A program made the position numbers and the translations under genes. From Isoetes taiwanensis (taxonomy: Eukaryota > Streptophyta > Lycopodiopsida > Isoetales > Isoetaceae), in the NCBI GenBank assembly GCA_021234155.1, contig JAJEKV010000091.1:806001-870000 (forward strand): DNA of 64,000 nucleotides. Direction: 5' to 3'. The notes under the pieces were generated by a model that saw nothing but the letters and a program-made list of their open reading frames with translations, was not told where the DNA came from and did no database searches. How positions within the stretch are numbered: position 1 is the stretch's first letter; each line of letters opens with the position of its first letter. Positions 21,848 through 32,604 of this stretch are shown piece after piece.

Positions 21848-23747
21848 TGTTGCCCCCAAAGGGCAACATACTAACTGTTAGCTCATGTGTTGAAGTAGGT
21901 CAAGTTATTGTGGAAGAATTAAATCAAAAGAAGCTTGTTAGTCAACATTGATATGAAGGACAAACAATATCAATCTTCAAAGGTCAACTCCCATGGAAGA
22001 TACCCTATCAGAGGTCAAAGGTTCTCAAAGGATGCTATATACTATTCTAGGTTCTCAAAGGATGCTATATACTATTCTGGGTTGTAAAGGTTGGAAGATG
22101 CTTTTTGAAGTTTGGAAGACAAAGTTTGGAAGATCCCATGGTATTAGATTCCATCTCCTAGTCGTTTTTATCCATATTCTTACCCCCATTTTCCTAGTCA
22201 TATTCCCCTTATGCTTGCTCACCTTTTTGCCAAATCACACCTTGTTTGCCTAATTCCTTTTCTCTAATGCCTTTTGCCTTTTTCACTTCATATCCCTTTT
22301 CCCATTCTTATCACACCTTTATAAATACCCCAGTCCATTTTTTGCTTGGAATTTTATGACCACTTTGCTTTGCCCACCATTGTGCCTCAAATATTCATGT
22401 TACCCATGGAATATCCTAATGCATGGTATCTAGACCTAGCATATTCCCCAAAAAAATAGGGTTGCCATCTTCTCAAGTGATCAAATTATCTAACTATTTT
22501 ATAAGGCACCCTTTGAAATCATGGCCTAACTTTTCTAAATAGCTGAATACAGCATATTCTTGGTTTATACTCCCAAAAATACGGCCACCGTATCGCGCAA
22601 ACTCTGGAAAAATACAGTGAAGAACCCTAAACTTAGAAACTTGCTCGAATCACGCCGGAACTGGAATCTTAAACTACAAAAATTACCTATTCTTGGATTC
22701 CCGCTCATCAGCATCCCATTAAGCCTATAATCAAGCCCTAAGATGCCGGAATCATTAAATCTAAATTTATATACCGGGGAAAACAGTGACAGAGTTTTTT
22801 GAAGGCCCAGACGCATCAAACCTCGACATTGATACATGCTGAGCATGATCTGAAGACGTTCTTGAAGTATCTGAGTGTTCCACAGTCTAATCTGAGAAAA
22901 TCGGACTGATATTATTGATTTGATACTATTTATTGACCTTCTAAGCCATTTTGATGATTGATCTATGTTCCTAAGATTCTTATTCACCTCGTATTACCTT
23001 CATATCAATGAAAATTGACTGCCAAGTATTCAAAAAGTCGACTGTCATGATCCTTTAGTATTTTTGTATCACAAACATTTCTAAAGTAAAGAATTCCTTC
23101 ATTTTTTTCTGCATATGACCATCTGCACTTCCTCTCCCACCTTATTTGCACCTGCGTGCACAAAAATTTCGAAAAAAAAACCATTCCAAATTCAAGTCAC
23201 CATTTTTTGCATTCTGTCTGATACAAATTTAGACTGATATCCACAAAACAGTGCCAAAAAAATAGTTTTAGTGATTCAAATCATGATTTGACAGCATGCA
23301 CCTTACCTTTGAGATCTAGATTGCATCTTAATTTTGGAATTTCTTCAAAATTCCACCTGCAACTCAAGTTACAAAACTCTGAGCTCTGTTTTTAGTTTTG
23401 ACTGATATTGACCAAAATTTGACCCAACTTTGAGATCGAATACCTTACAAATTAAAACTCAGACTTGGTCAAGATCTCTACTCTTGCTTGCCCACAACTT
23501 TTCTGAACAAGTCACAGTCATCTGACCTTGGAAATCAATCTGTCTATGAGATCTGCATCGATTTGAGTAAGGGGTCCATATTCCAGAATTGGGAAAGGTA
23601 TGAAAACTCTGTAACTGAGCTTTTTCTTTGAGAAATTCTTGTGTAGATTGATCCCCTTAAGTGATCTGGAGGTTCTAACCCCAACTTGAGTAAAAACTCA
23701 AGTTGGCTTCTTGTGTTTGACTCTCTAAGCCAGGTTGAGGGTCAACA
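21848..23747 (+). repeat. left LTR (1900 bp)
   Basis: It starts with a small hairpin, TGTTGCCC / GGGCAACA. A TATA-like TATAAATA lies at about 22319-22326, before a likely transcription start. A roughly 29-bp tandem duplication (about 22019-22077) is present here and single in the right LTR. A 140-codon antisense frame (22565-22987) is kept in both LTRs but has no recognised domain. Confidence 0.96.
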
Positions 23748-23750
23748 TCT

Positions 23751-23768
23751 TGGAGGTTCTACCGAGAT
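23751..23768 (+). promoter_or_regulatory. primer-binding site, tRNA-Gln type
   Basis: Three bases after the LTR the sequence is TGGAGGTTCTACCGAGAT. It complements the 3' end of plant cytosolic tRNA-Gln as I remember it, with one mismatch over 18 bases. It primes minus-strand DNA synthesis. Confidence 0.75.
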
Positions 23769-23788
23769 CTTCCTGGATCTCAGAACTC

Positions 23789-25207
23789 ATGGCTCCAAAA
23801 CAAAAATTTCCAGCAGAACAAGAACCATTAGAAGATATTGATGCATCAGATCATTGCAGAGAAAGGCCATTGAATTCAAGTTTTTCAACTAGTCTGCTTC
23901 AAAACATGCCATATCAATTTGAATTGAATGTCCCTGTTCCTTTGCCTACTTTTGATTCCAGTATGAGTGCTAACAACTTCTTGAGGATATTTGAGGATTA
24001 TTACAGGGATTATGGCTTCAAGAAGGGATGCAAGCTCTCAGAGTTCGAAAAATGTTTCAAAGAAGAAAGTGAAGCTGGTGCTTGGTTAACTTATGAAAAG
24101 TTAATGGGTACCACTTCATGGGATGAACTGGTCAAGAAGTTTCTGGATAGATTTGGTAAGTTAGCTGCTCCAAAAGATTTGGTTAATGAACTGCAAGGTT
24201 TCTCTATACATGCAGGAGAGAGTGTGAATCAGTACAAGGAAAGGTTTAGCACATTCATGAGCAGGTGTCAAAGAGCACAAATCACCATCCCAACTCTGTT
24301 TTTAGTTACTGCTTTTATTAATGGTCTGGAAAGAAGACCAGATATCCAAAGGAAGTTGCTCACGATCCAAGCTGCTGAAGGGTTTGATTCTATATACAAA
24401 GTTTTTGCCAAAACCACTGATCTAACTCAGATGCTCTCTACTTTGCCTGACAAGCACTATGCTTCTCACCATAATCATGACCCGTTTTGCCCTGATGCTA
24501 CTGATGCACATTATGATCACCATCCTTCTATTCCAGTTTATGCCATACAGAAAGAAAAGAAGAAATCTAAAGATGAGGAAGCAAGTTCTCAGGTTGCAGA
24601 GGTGAAGTCAAATCTATCTGTGGTTACTGAAGCCCTAGTAGAAATAACCAAACAACTGGTTGAACTCAAGGCTGCAAGAACAGGTAAAACTTACCCTGAA
24701 TGTATTCATTGCAATAGGAATTCTCACCCATCAGAAATTTGCTATTGGCAAGTGTGCCCCAAATGTAATAGAAAAGGCCACTTTGGAAAGGAATGTCCTG
24801 TTTGTTCTTTTTGTAAAGAGGTTGGCCATACTGATGCTAGGTGTGCTGTTAAGGAATATTTTGCTAAGCAGGAAAAAGAGAAGAGACCAGAGCCTAAACC
24901 CCTTGTGAGTTTTGCTGAACCAAGCACCTCTATAAGATTTATTCAAGCTACAGAAGCTCCTAAATCTGAAGAAGTTATGGTGGTACAAACTAGAAGTATG
25001 AATGAAGCTCAAGTACACGCTGAACCAAGTAGGCATTCTACTGCCATGTCTTCACCACCTGTAGTGGAATCACCTGCTCAAACCATAGCTCCACCCCCTC
25101 AGCAAAAATATGGTAAGAAAGACCAAGACTTTGATGAGGTTGATGTTTTGCTTAAAAATTCCAAGGTGAGTGTGGATCTTTTTACCTTATTAAAGAATTG
25201 CACCTAG
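23789..25207 (+). CDS. gag: Gag polyprotein of the LTR retrotransposon
   Basis: About 472 codons from the ATG at 23789, which follows the primer site and fits better than the non-ATG starts upstream. The central part is a retrotransposon Gag domain (residues about 60-220), with signatures such as GAWLTYEKLMG, WDELVKKFLDRFG and QYKERFSTFMSRC. Near residues 315-365 are closely spaced cysteines and histidines, CPKCNRKGHFGKEC followed by CSFCKEVGHTDARC, which are zinc knuckles for RNA binding. The protein would form the cytoplasmic virus-like particle. The frame is intact. The stop at 25205-25207 separates it from protease, which is in another frame, so pol expression would need recoding or is simply broken. 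Confidence 0.9.
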   Translation: MAPKQKFPAEQEPLEDIDASDHCRERPLNSSFSTSLLQNMPYQFELNVPVPLPTFDSSMSANNFLRIFEDYYRDYGFKKGCKLSEFEKCFKEESEAGAWLTYEKLMGTTSWDELVKKFLDRFGKLAAPKDLVNELQGFSIHAGESVNQYKERFSTFMSRCQRAQITIPTLFLVTAFINGLERRPDIQRKLLTIQAAEGFDSIYKVFAKTTDLTQMLSTLPDKHYASHHNHDPFCPDATDAHYDHHPSIPVYAIQKEKKKSKDEEASSQVAEVKSNLSVVTEALVEITKQLVELKAARTGKTYPECIHCNRNSHPSEICYWQVCPKCNRKGHFGKECPVCSFCKEVGHTDARCAVKEYFAKQEKEKRPEPKPLVSFAEPSTSIRFIQATEAPKSEEVMVVQTRSMNEAQVHAEPSRHSTAMSSPPVVESPAQTIAPPPQQKYGKKDQDFDEVDVLLKNSKVSVDLFTLLKNCT

Positions 25208-25259
25208 CTACAGAAAAAGGGTACTTCAACAAACTAGTGGTGAGGTATTAAATGCTTGT

Positions 25260-25904
25260 GTGAATTTTACTGATGCCACTAACCTTGTTCTAGCACAGAA
25301 TGAAGAAGACCCTGGTGCATTCACATGTTCAGCCACTTTAGGAGGTTATACCTTCTCAAATGTGTTACTTGATTGGGAATCTCCCCTAAATATTATGCCA
25401 TATCACGTTATGAAGAAATGTGGTTTTGAGGTGGACAAGAAAGCTTCTATACTATTGAGATCCTTTTATAATGCTAAGATCACCCCCATTGGTGTGGTAA
25501 CTAAAGTACACAATTAATCAGAGGGCATAAATCAGAGTGCCAACTTTATTGTGGTGGCTTTTGAAGACATAGGGGATGATTCTGATATCTATGATTTACT
25601 TTTAGGAAGGAGGTGGTTAGCTACTGTAGATGCTAGACCAGTTTGGTCTCAAGGGAGATGTACCATCTCCAATGGCTCTCAGACTGCTACAATCTATAAT
25701 CAAGATGGCTCCTATGGTTCCAGTGAGGAGGTAAATTTTATTAAGGAAATGCTAATTGAAGAACCTTTGGGATTTTACAGAATACAAAATACAAGACCAA
25801 GGAAATATGAAACAGTCCCTCTCATCATGGAATGTGCACTTCCCAACACAAACAAGGGCCATCGAGATTCTTATGGTTTGATGGAGGTATTTCTAAAAAA
25901 CTAA
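25260..25904 (+). pseudogene. retrotransposon aspartic protease region
   Basis: Two frame-0 pieces (25260-25517 and 25551-25904), separated by a TAA, read GGYTFSNVLLDWESPLNIMP and then DLLLGRRWLATVDARPVWSQ. This matches the pepsin-like protease of plant Ty3/gypsy elements: the flap-side and LLGRPWL-type motifs are present. The catalytic Asp-Thr/Ser-Gly triad reads Asp-Trp-Glu, so cleavage activity is doubtful. The frame ends just as the RNase H frame begins 73 bases upstream of its end, an overlap that suggests a frameshift. Confidence 0.75.
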
Positions 25905-26270
25905 ATATTGCATCATCTGCTGCTATTCTGAAAGATTCCTCTCATAAACTTTTAGCTAAAGTAGGGAGAATCTTCCCCCAAATTACCTCTAATGTAGCAG
26001 AATATAAGGCTTTGATTGCAGGTCTTCAGGAAGCCAAAGCTATGGATATTGCCAACATTCACATTTTTGGTGACTCACAATTAATTTGTAGACAAGTTTC
26101 AGGAGATTACCAAACAAAAAATGCAGACATGGAGCTCTTAAGAAACCAAGTAATGGGAGTGCTTTCGAGTTTTGCCTCATGGGAGATTACTCACATACCA
26201 AGAGAAGAAAATGTGGAAGCTGATACCCTATGCAGGGAAACTCTCATGGCACACCTAACTGAGGGAGCTA
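25832..26270 (+). CDS. plant/archaeal-type RNase H domain (second RNase H) upstream of reverse transcriptase
   Basis: About 140 residues form a type-I RNase H fold of the archaeal-like kind (aRNH) known from plant Tat-group elements. All four catalytic acidic positions can be seen: Asp in LWFDGG (codon 25880), Glu in VAEYKALIAGL (26000), Asp in IFGDSQL (26072) and Asp in ENVEADTL (26222). It would degrade RNA in the RNA-DNA hybrid during reverse transcription. In Tat elements this domain lies after the reverse transcriptase and its own RNase H. Here it lies before, and is continuous in frame with the N-terminal part of the reverse transcriptase (to 26719). The annotated start is the open-frame start, not a natural initiation site. 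Confidence 0.85.
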
Positions 26271-26399
26271 TTCCAGAGGAAGACCTTGATGCTAGTGAGG
26301 TAAAAGCTCTTTGTCCTATTCTAACCATTAATGCATCAGAAGAAAAGGATACTGAAGAGATTACCATTACAAAAAATGGTAAAACTAGAACCCTGTTTG

Positions 26400-27330
26400 T
26401 TGGAGATCTAATTGAATACCAAAATAGGGAGAATATACAAATGTTCTTTGAGGAAAGGAAGGATGTGTTTGTTTGGGATTATTCTGAGCTTACTGGAATT
26501 AAAGCTGAGGTATGCCAATTTGAAATCAAAATTAAGGAAGGGTGTAAACCTGTTTTTCAAAAACTGAGAAGAATTAATGCTTCATTGATGGGGTTGATCA
26601 AAGATGAGTTGGATAAAATGCTAGATGCAGGTGTTATTATTGAAATTATTAATCCAGAATGGGTGTCTTGCATTGTACCTGTAGAGAAAAAAAAGTGGTG
26701 CCTTAAGGATCTGTATTGATTATCGAGACCTCAACAAAGCCACCATCAAAGACTGTTATCCCTTGCCTTTTTTAGAAGAAATCTTATATGCTGTAGCAGG
26801 GAAAGAGGTGTACTCAATCCTAGATGGATTTTCAGGGTTTAATCAAATTGGCATTAAGGAAGAAGACCAACCCAAGACCTCTTTTATTACCCCTTGGGGA
26901 ACTTATGCAATGAAAAGGATGTCTTTTGGACTAATGAATGCACCTGCTACTTTCCAGAGGGCTATGGATGTTATTTTTAGGCCTATGTCTCCTCAAGAAT
27001 TCAGAGTTTATTTGGATGACCTTTGTTTAGGATCTCACCCTACTAATCATTTGGAATTGTTGGCAAAAATATGTTCTTTGTGCAGGGAATCTGGAGTCAA
27101 CCTTAACCCAAAGAAATGTATTTTTTTTGCATCTAAAGGGCAACTTTTGGGACACGAGGTATCCAATAATGGCATACAAGTGGCACAAGAAAAAGTTGAA
27201 GCCCTCAAAAAACTGGTGCCCCCCAAAAATTTGAAGCAGGTCAAAAGTTTTATTGGCATGACTAGTTTTCTTAGGATGTATATTCCTAATTTTGCTCACA
27301 TTATAAGTCCTATTTCTAAGCTGACAAGAA
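26400..27330 (+). pseudogene. reverse transcriptase, split by a frameshift in an A-run
   Basis: The N-terminal part (frame of the upstream RNase H) reads RKDVFVWDYSELTGI, LDKMLDAGVIIEI and WVSCIVPVEKK, then meets a stop at 26719. The continuation is in another frame: ICIDYRDLNKATIKDCYPLP, LDGFSGFNQI, TPWGTYAMKRMSFGLMNAPA and FRVYLDDLCLGS, where the YLDD catalytic motif (27009-27020) is intact. The break is at the run of eight As near 26687-26694, so a single-base indel explains it. Apart from that shift the domain looks functional, and an assembly or sequencing error in the homopolymer cannot be excluded. Confidence 0.85.
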
Positions 27331-27339
27331 TAGGCAGGA

Positions 27340-27830
27340 TTTCCAAATATGAGAGCAAGTATGTTCCTGTCACATGGTCATCAGATTGCCAAGAGTCTTT
27401 TGAGTTGCTTATAAAGTCCATTTGTGAAGCAACTCTTCTAAAGAAACATGATTTGGACAAGCCATTTGAGGTCTATATTACTATTACTAAACAGGCCATA
27501 GGCCTAGCTATTCTGCAGGACAAGCACACTATAGTTTTTGCCAGCAAACAGTGGAGTTCAACTGAAGAAAAATACACCAGAATGGAGAAGAGTGCTGCTG
27601 CTCTCATGTTCCTCATTGACAGACAAGGTCATTTACTATTGAAGAGTTCAGTTCAAGTTTATATGAAACAAAATCCAACAGGTTTATTATTTGGTAAGGC
27701 TACCTCTAAACCAAAAATTCAAAGGTGGGCTTGCAAGCTACAAACTTTTGATATTTCCATAAAAGAGTTACATCAGGTGAAGAGTCCCAGTCTTTATTTA
27801 CCTTACATTTTCTTTGATCATGAGGATGTA
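27340..27830 (+). CDS. degenerate original RNase H (connection/tether) domain
   Basis: Frame-0 sequence after the reverse transcriptase retains the outline of the Ty3-type RNase H: VTWSSDCQESFELL, PFEVYITITKQAIGLAIL, WSSTEEKYTRMEKSAAAL, and IQRWACKLQTFDI. The catalytic positions are lost. The usual TDAS is TITK, the usual TDH is MKQN, and the usual ADALSR end is SLYLP. Only the Glu of MEKSA is kept. This is the pattern expected when a second RNase H takes over and the resident one decays into a structural domain. The frame itself is open, so the loss is old rather than a feature of this copy alone. Confidence 0.75.
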
Positions 27831-27889
27831 GTAGAAGTTGTTGACTTTGTGGATGCCTTAGCTTATTTACAGGTGGATGATGAAGAGCA

Positions 27890-29103
27890 GAACCAACAGG
27901 ATTGGCAGCTACCTATAAAGAATTTTCTACAATTCAAGGAAATGCCCTCAGGATTGACCTCGAGCCAGCAAAGGAGATTTAAAGAAAAGTGCAGGCAATT
28001 CAAAATGATTAATGATGTTTTATGTAAAGGCAACAGGGATGGACTATTACTGAGGTGTGTCAGTGAAGAGGAATCTGCTTTGATCATTAGAGAAATGCAT
28101 GAAGGAGTATGTGGAGGCCATTTTGCTGGAGATACTACTGTCAGGTTATTATTGGCCTACAATATTTAAAGATTGTTATACTGCCATAAAATCTTGCCAC
28201 AAGTGCCAAATATTTGGCAAAAGGATCCTTCTCCCAGCTGCACTAAACCCCATCATTTCTCCAGGACCTTTCCAAATATGGGCCCCTTCTGCAGGGCAAC
28301 ATCAGCACATTATTGTAGCTACAGATTATTTTACCAAATGGGCAGAGGCAATTCCCTTAAGACAGGCTAATGCCATTACAACAGCAAAGTTCTTACATGA
28401 GTATATTTGTGCACGGTTTGGTATTCCTCTACAGTTACATTCTGATAGAGGTACCCCTTTTGTGAATGAAGTTATTGCTAATTTATTGACCATTCTTAAA
28501 GTCAAACATACCAAAAGTTCCTCCTACTATCCCCAAGGTAATGGTCAAGCAGAAGCTACTAATAAAGTTTTGAAGAGCATTTTGCAGAAAACAGTGGATG
28601 ATAATCAAAAAGATTGGCATGTCAAGCTGGTGGATGCTCTATGGGCTTATAGAGTTACCATTAAAGCAGCAACCACTCATACACCTTTTAACTTAGTTTA
28701 TGGCATTGAAGCTATGCTTCCAGTAGAGCTTGAGCTTCCATCCCTAAGGTTAGCTCATAAGTTGTGTTTGCCTTTTGAGTATGCTTTGCAGGAAAGACTG
28801 GATACCCTCCTGCATTTAGAAGAATATAGAATGGAAGCTGAGAATGCTAATTTGCTTAAAAAAGCCAAGGATTTGGCTGCTTTCAAAGCTGCTCATAAAA
28901 TACAAGGGACGTTCAAGACTGGAGAATTAGTTCTGAAATGGAATAAATCAAGGGAAGACTCGGCTAGTAAGTTTGAAAATCTTTGGGAGGGCCCCTATGA
29001 GGTGTTGGAACCTGCAGGCACCAATTCTTATTGGTTGAAGGAATTAACTTCAGGGATGCTACTTCCAAATCCTATCAACACTATTCACCTCAAAAGGTAC
29101 TAG
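27890..29103 (+). pseudogene. integrase, frameshifted and lacking the first catalytic Asp
   Basis: The N-terminal zinc-binding part begins in frame 0 (MHEGVCGGHFAGDT) and continues after a shift near 28140 as YWPTIFKDCYTAIKSCHKCQ. The core reads VATDYFTKWAEAIPL, LHSDRGTPFVNEV (second catalytic Asp at 28447) and GNGQAEATNKVLK (catalytic Glu at 28552). Between GPFQIW and HIIVATDYFTKW the family normally has a stretch containing the first catalytic Asp. Here only about seven residues remain, so that Asp is missing. The C-terminus is LWEGPYEVLEPAGTNSYW and ends at 29103 without a chromodomain. It would insert element DNA, but this copy is probably inactive. Confidence 0.85.
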
Positions 29104-30007
29104 GATCAGCATATATGTTTGTCTCTTTTTATGTTCTAGAACTTAGACAAGTTAGAATTAAAGTTAAAAATTTAGAATAGGTTGGATTAGACTTCACTTT
29201 GTTTTAAACTAATGTTTTCATTGAGTTTATATTTGCAGATTAGCCAGTATGAAGTATGAGCTATCAAATAGCTTCAGAACATGGATTTTTATTAATTGCC
29301 AAGTGTCATTTGCAGGAGCACCCTTTTTCCATCTTCATTCATCTGTCTCATTGTTGTCCTACCCTCCATTCAGCCATGTACTCTCATTTTATCTCCCTAA
29401 ATGTGCACTCTGCAAATTCAGCTTCACCATCATAGTAGAGTTGCAAGAATCAAGATTAACTTGTTTGTATGTTTCCATGGCAGGTGCATCCTTTCTCCAT
29501 CTTTATTCATCTGCCATAAGTGGTCCTGCTATCCATCTAAACTCATTATTCTTGTTTTCATTCCCAAAAGAAAGCACTCTGCAATTCAGCTTTACCATCA
29601 TAGCAGAGTTGCATTTTTAAGGATCAGGGAGGCACACACATTTTCTTGTTTTGGCGAGATCTCAACTTTTACACATCCACTCCACCCCTTTACACTCTAT
29701 TTCCATCACCACATGACCATATTCACACTCATTCTTACCTTTTTTTTCACACATTTTTTTGTTTTGGCGAAATTCCAATATTTGCACACTCATCTCACAT
29801 TATTTCCACCACTACCTTGTCATATTCACACTCACTCTCACCTTCTGTTTACTCACTTACATCCTCTTACCAATATACTCACTTTTATCCCACCAACACT
29901 TACACTTTACACCCTCTCTTTATCATAATTCTCATTCATACCCTTTGGAGCAGATATGAAGACCCTTTATAGCTGAGGGGACCAGCCATTTTCTTGTTTT
30001 GGCGAGA
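29104..30007 (+). other. non-coding 3' internal region with repeated blocks
   Basis: C/T-rich sequence between integrase and the right LTR. TTTTCTTGTTTTGGCGAGAT occurs at about 29640 and 29989 (immediately before the LTR), with a diverged copy at 29755. CAGGTGCATCCTTTCTCCAT is duplicated with CAGGAGCACCCTTTTTCCAT. No clear polypurine tract abuts the LTR; a GAGGGGA at about 29976 is the nearest candidate. Short frames here are low-complexity and are not called. Confidence 0.6.
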
Positions 30008-31847
30008 TGTTGCCCCCAAAGGGCAACATACTAACTGTTAGCTCATGTGTTGAAGTAGGTCAAGTTATTGTGGAAGAATTAAATCAAAAGAAGCTTGTTA
30101 GTCAACATTGATATGAAGGACAAACAATATCAATCTTCAAAGGTCAACTCCCATGGAAGATGCCCTATCAGAGGTCAAAGGTTCTCAAAGGATGCTATAT
30201 ACTATTCTGGGTTGTAAAGATTGGAAGATGCTTTTTGAAGTTTGGAAGACAAAGTTTGGAAGACCCCATGGTATTAGATTCCATCTCCTAGTCATTTTTA
30301 TCCATATTCTTACCCCCATTTTCCTAGTCATATTCCCCTTATGCTTGCTCACCTTTTTGCCAAATCACACCTTGTTTGCCTAATTCCTTTTCTCTAATGC
30401 CTTTTGCCTTTTTCACTTCATATCCCTTTTCCCATTCTTATCACACCTTTATAAATACCCCTAGTCCATTTTTTGCTTGGAATTTTATGACCACTTTGCT
30501 TTGCCCACCATTGTGCCTCAAATATTCATGTTACCCATGGAATATCCTAATGCATGGTATCTAGACCTAGCATATTCCCCAAAAAATTAGGGTTGCCATC
30601 TCCTCAAGTGATCAAATTATCTAACTATTTTATAAGGCACCCTTTGAAACCATGGCCTAACTTTTCTAAATAGCTGAATACAGCATATTCTTGGTTTATA
30701 CTCCCAAAAATACGGCCACCGTATCGTGCAAACTCTGGAAAAATACGGTGAAGAACCCTAAACTTAGAAACTTGCTCGAATCACGCCGGAACTGGAACCT
30801 TAAACTACAAAAATTACCTATTCTTGGATTCCCGCTCATCAGCATCCCATTAAGCCTATAATCAAGCCCTAAGATGCCGGAATCATTAAATCTAAATCTA
30901 TATACCGGGGAAAACAGTGACAGAGTTTTTTGAAGGCCCAGACGCATCAAACCTCGACATTGATACATGCTGAGCATGATCTGAAGACGTTCTTGAAGTA
31001 TCTGAGTGTTCCACAGTCTAATCTGAGAAAATTGGACTGATATTATTGATTTGATACTATTTATTGACCTTCTAAGCCATTTTGATGATTGATCTATGTT
31101 CCTAAGATTCTTATTCACCTCGTATTACCTTCATATCAATGAAAATTGACTGCCAAGTATTCAAAAAGTCGACTGTCATGATCCTTTAGTATTTTTGTAT
31201 CACAAACATTTCTACAGTAAAGAATTCCTTCATTTTTTTCTGCATATGACCATCTGCACTTCCTCTCCCACCTTATTTGCACCTGCGTGCACAAAAATTT
31301 CGAAAAAAAAAACCATTCCAAATTCAAGTCACCATTTTTTGCATTCTGTCTGATACAAATTTAGACTGATATGATTCAAATCATGATTTAACAGCATGCA
31401 CCTTACCTTTGAGATCTAGATTGCATCTTAATTTTGGAATTTCTTCAAAATTCCACCTGCAACTCAAGTTACAAAACTCTGAGCTCTGTTTTTAGTTTTG
31501 ACTGATATTGACCAAAATTTGACCCAACTTTGAGATCGAATACCTTACAAATTAAAACTCAGACTTGGTCAAGATCTCTACTCTTGCTTGCCCACAACTT
31601 TTCTGAACAAGTCACAGTCATCTGACCTTGGAAATCAATCTGTCTATGAGATCTGCATCGATTTGAGTAAGGGGTCCATATTCCAGAATTGGAAAAGGTA
31701 TGAAAACTCTGTAACTGAGCTTTTTCTTTGAGAAATTCTTGTGTAGATTGATCACCTTAAGTGATCTGGAGGTTCTAACCCCAACTTGAGTAAAAACTCA
31801 AGTTGGCTTCTTGTGTTTGACTCTCTAAGCCAGGTTGAGGGTCAACA
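30008..31847 (+). repeat. right LTR (1840 bp)
   Basis: It matches the left LTR with few substitutions. It lacks one copy of the 29-bp duplication and about 34 bases near 31370 that are present at about 23240-23275 in the left LTR. Confidence 0.96.
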
Positions 31848-32400
31848 GTGCCGTCTTGATCTGTTCAAGGATGTTGGCATCCCATAGCTTGCTGAGGAAG
31901 CACGTGTCAAGGTACTGTCTGAGAGTGTGGCGATCTGCCTCCGTTTGCACTCGGATGCACCTATGCTCCTGCACATTTCATCTGGCCAGCCGTTGAGCTC
32001 TATTTTCCCGCCAGCAGGCTTTTAGGCATTGAGGCCCCATTGCCACAGTGTAAGCGAGGTTAGCGAGATGAGTGTCGTCCATGCTGACCACCTTCTGGAA
32101 GTAGACGATGTGTTTGTCAAGGGAGGGCGCCCCTTTGAAGAGGCAAGAAACATGTTTCTTGCAACAAGGCCCATGCCAAGAAAGCTTTCTGCACCTGCTC
32201 CAATTCATTCCAAGTGGTGAGGGAAATCACCGGGCCCCAGACCTCGACCCCATACAGAAGCACAAGTTCTACTAGCACCTTGAATAGGTGTGATTGGTGT
32301 GCCCAATCATACAGCTCTACCTTGTGGCTATTGTTCTGCATTGCAAAGAGTGCCTTCCAACCTGATGCGGCTCGCAGCTGAATGGAATTGTCTTAGTTCA
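31848..32400 (-). mobile_element. non-LTR retrotransposon coding remnant (other half of 21242-21847)
   Basis: The minus strand reads ELYDWAHQSHLFKVLVELVL, LYGVEVWGP and WNELEQVQKAFLAW. This matches the segment just after the reverse transcriptase in RTE/jockey-like elements (typically LFDTLVLPILLYGCEVWG, then a W-x-x-I/L-E-x-x-Q block). Frameshifts follow. It is continuous with 21242-21847 once the LTR element and one GTGCC are removed. Confidence 0.75.
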
Positions 32401-32604
32401 TGGCCGACGGGAACTCCACCCCCAAATATTTGTAAAAAAATGTATGTATAGATATAAAAAATTAGCCATCAAAATACTAGAATAAGCAAAGAAACAATAT
32501 AACTTATAAAGAAAAACAATGAAATACAGGAAAGGAACAATAAGAAAGATATCCTGAGCAATAAGAAATAGTTTTGCAAGTTTGACATTGAAGTTTTACA
32601 CAGC

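Larger units (their letters stand above)
21848..31847 (+). mobile_element. complete Ty3/gypsy-type LTR retrotransposon, 10.0 kb
   Basis: Two long terminal repeats bound the element (21848-23747 and 30008-31847), both beginning TGTTGCCCCC and ending GGGTCAACA. The 5-bp target duplication GTGCC is exact on both sides. A primer-binding site follows the left LTR. Internal genes appear in the order gag, protease, plant-type RNase H, reverse transcriptase, degenerate RNase H, integrase. The pol region is split over several frames, so this copy cannot make a full polyprotein. The LTRs are nearly identical by eye apart from two indels, which points to recent insertion. It sits inside an older non-LTR element. 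Confidence 0.96.

Noticed and set aside
22565-22987. 140-codon antisense frame, present in both LTRs (also 30696-31118)
   Set aside because: Open in both copies because the LTRs are recent duplicates; no domain or splice context supports a gene.
29249-29972. Frames of 66-175 codons rich in His, Thr, Phe and Ser
   Set aside because: Low-complexity C/T-rich DNA between integrase and LTR is open in three frames; no env-like features such as a convincing signal peptide or spaced cysteines.
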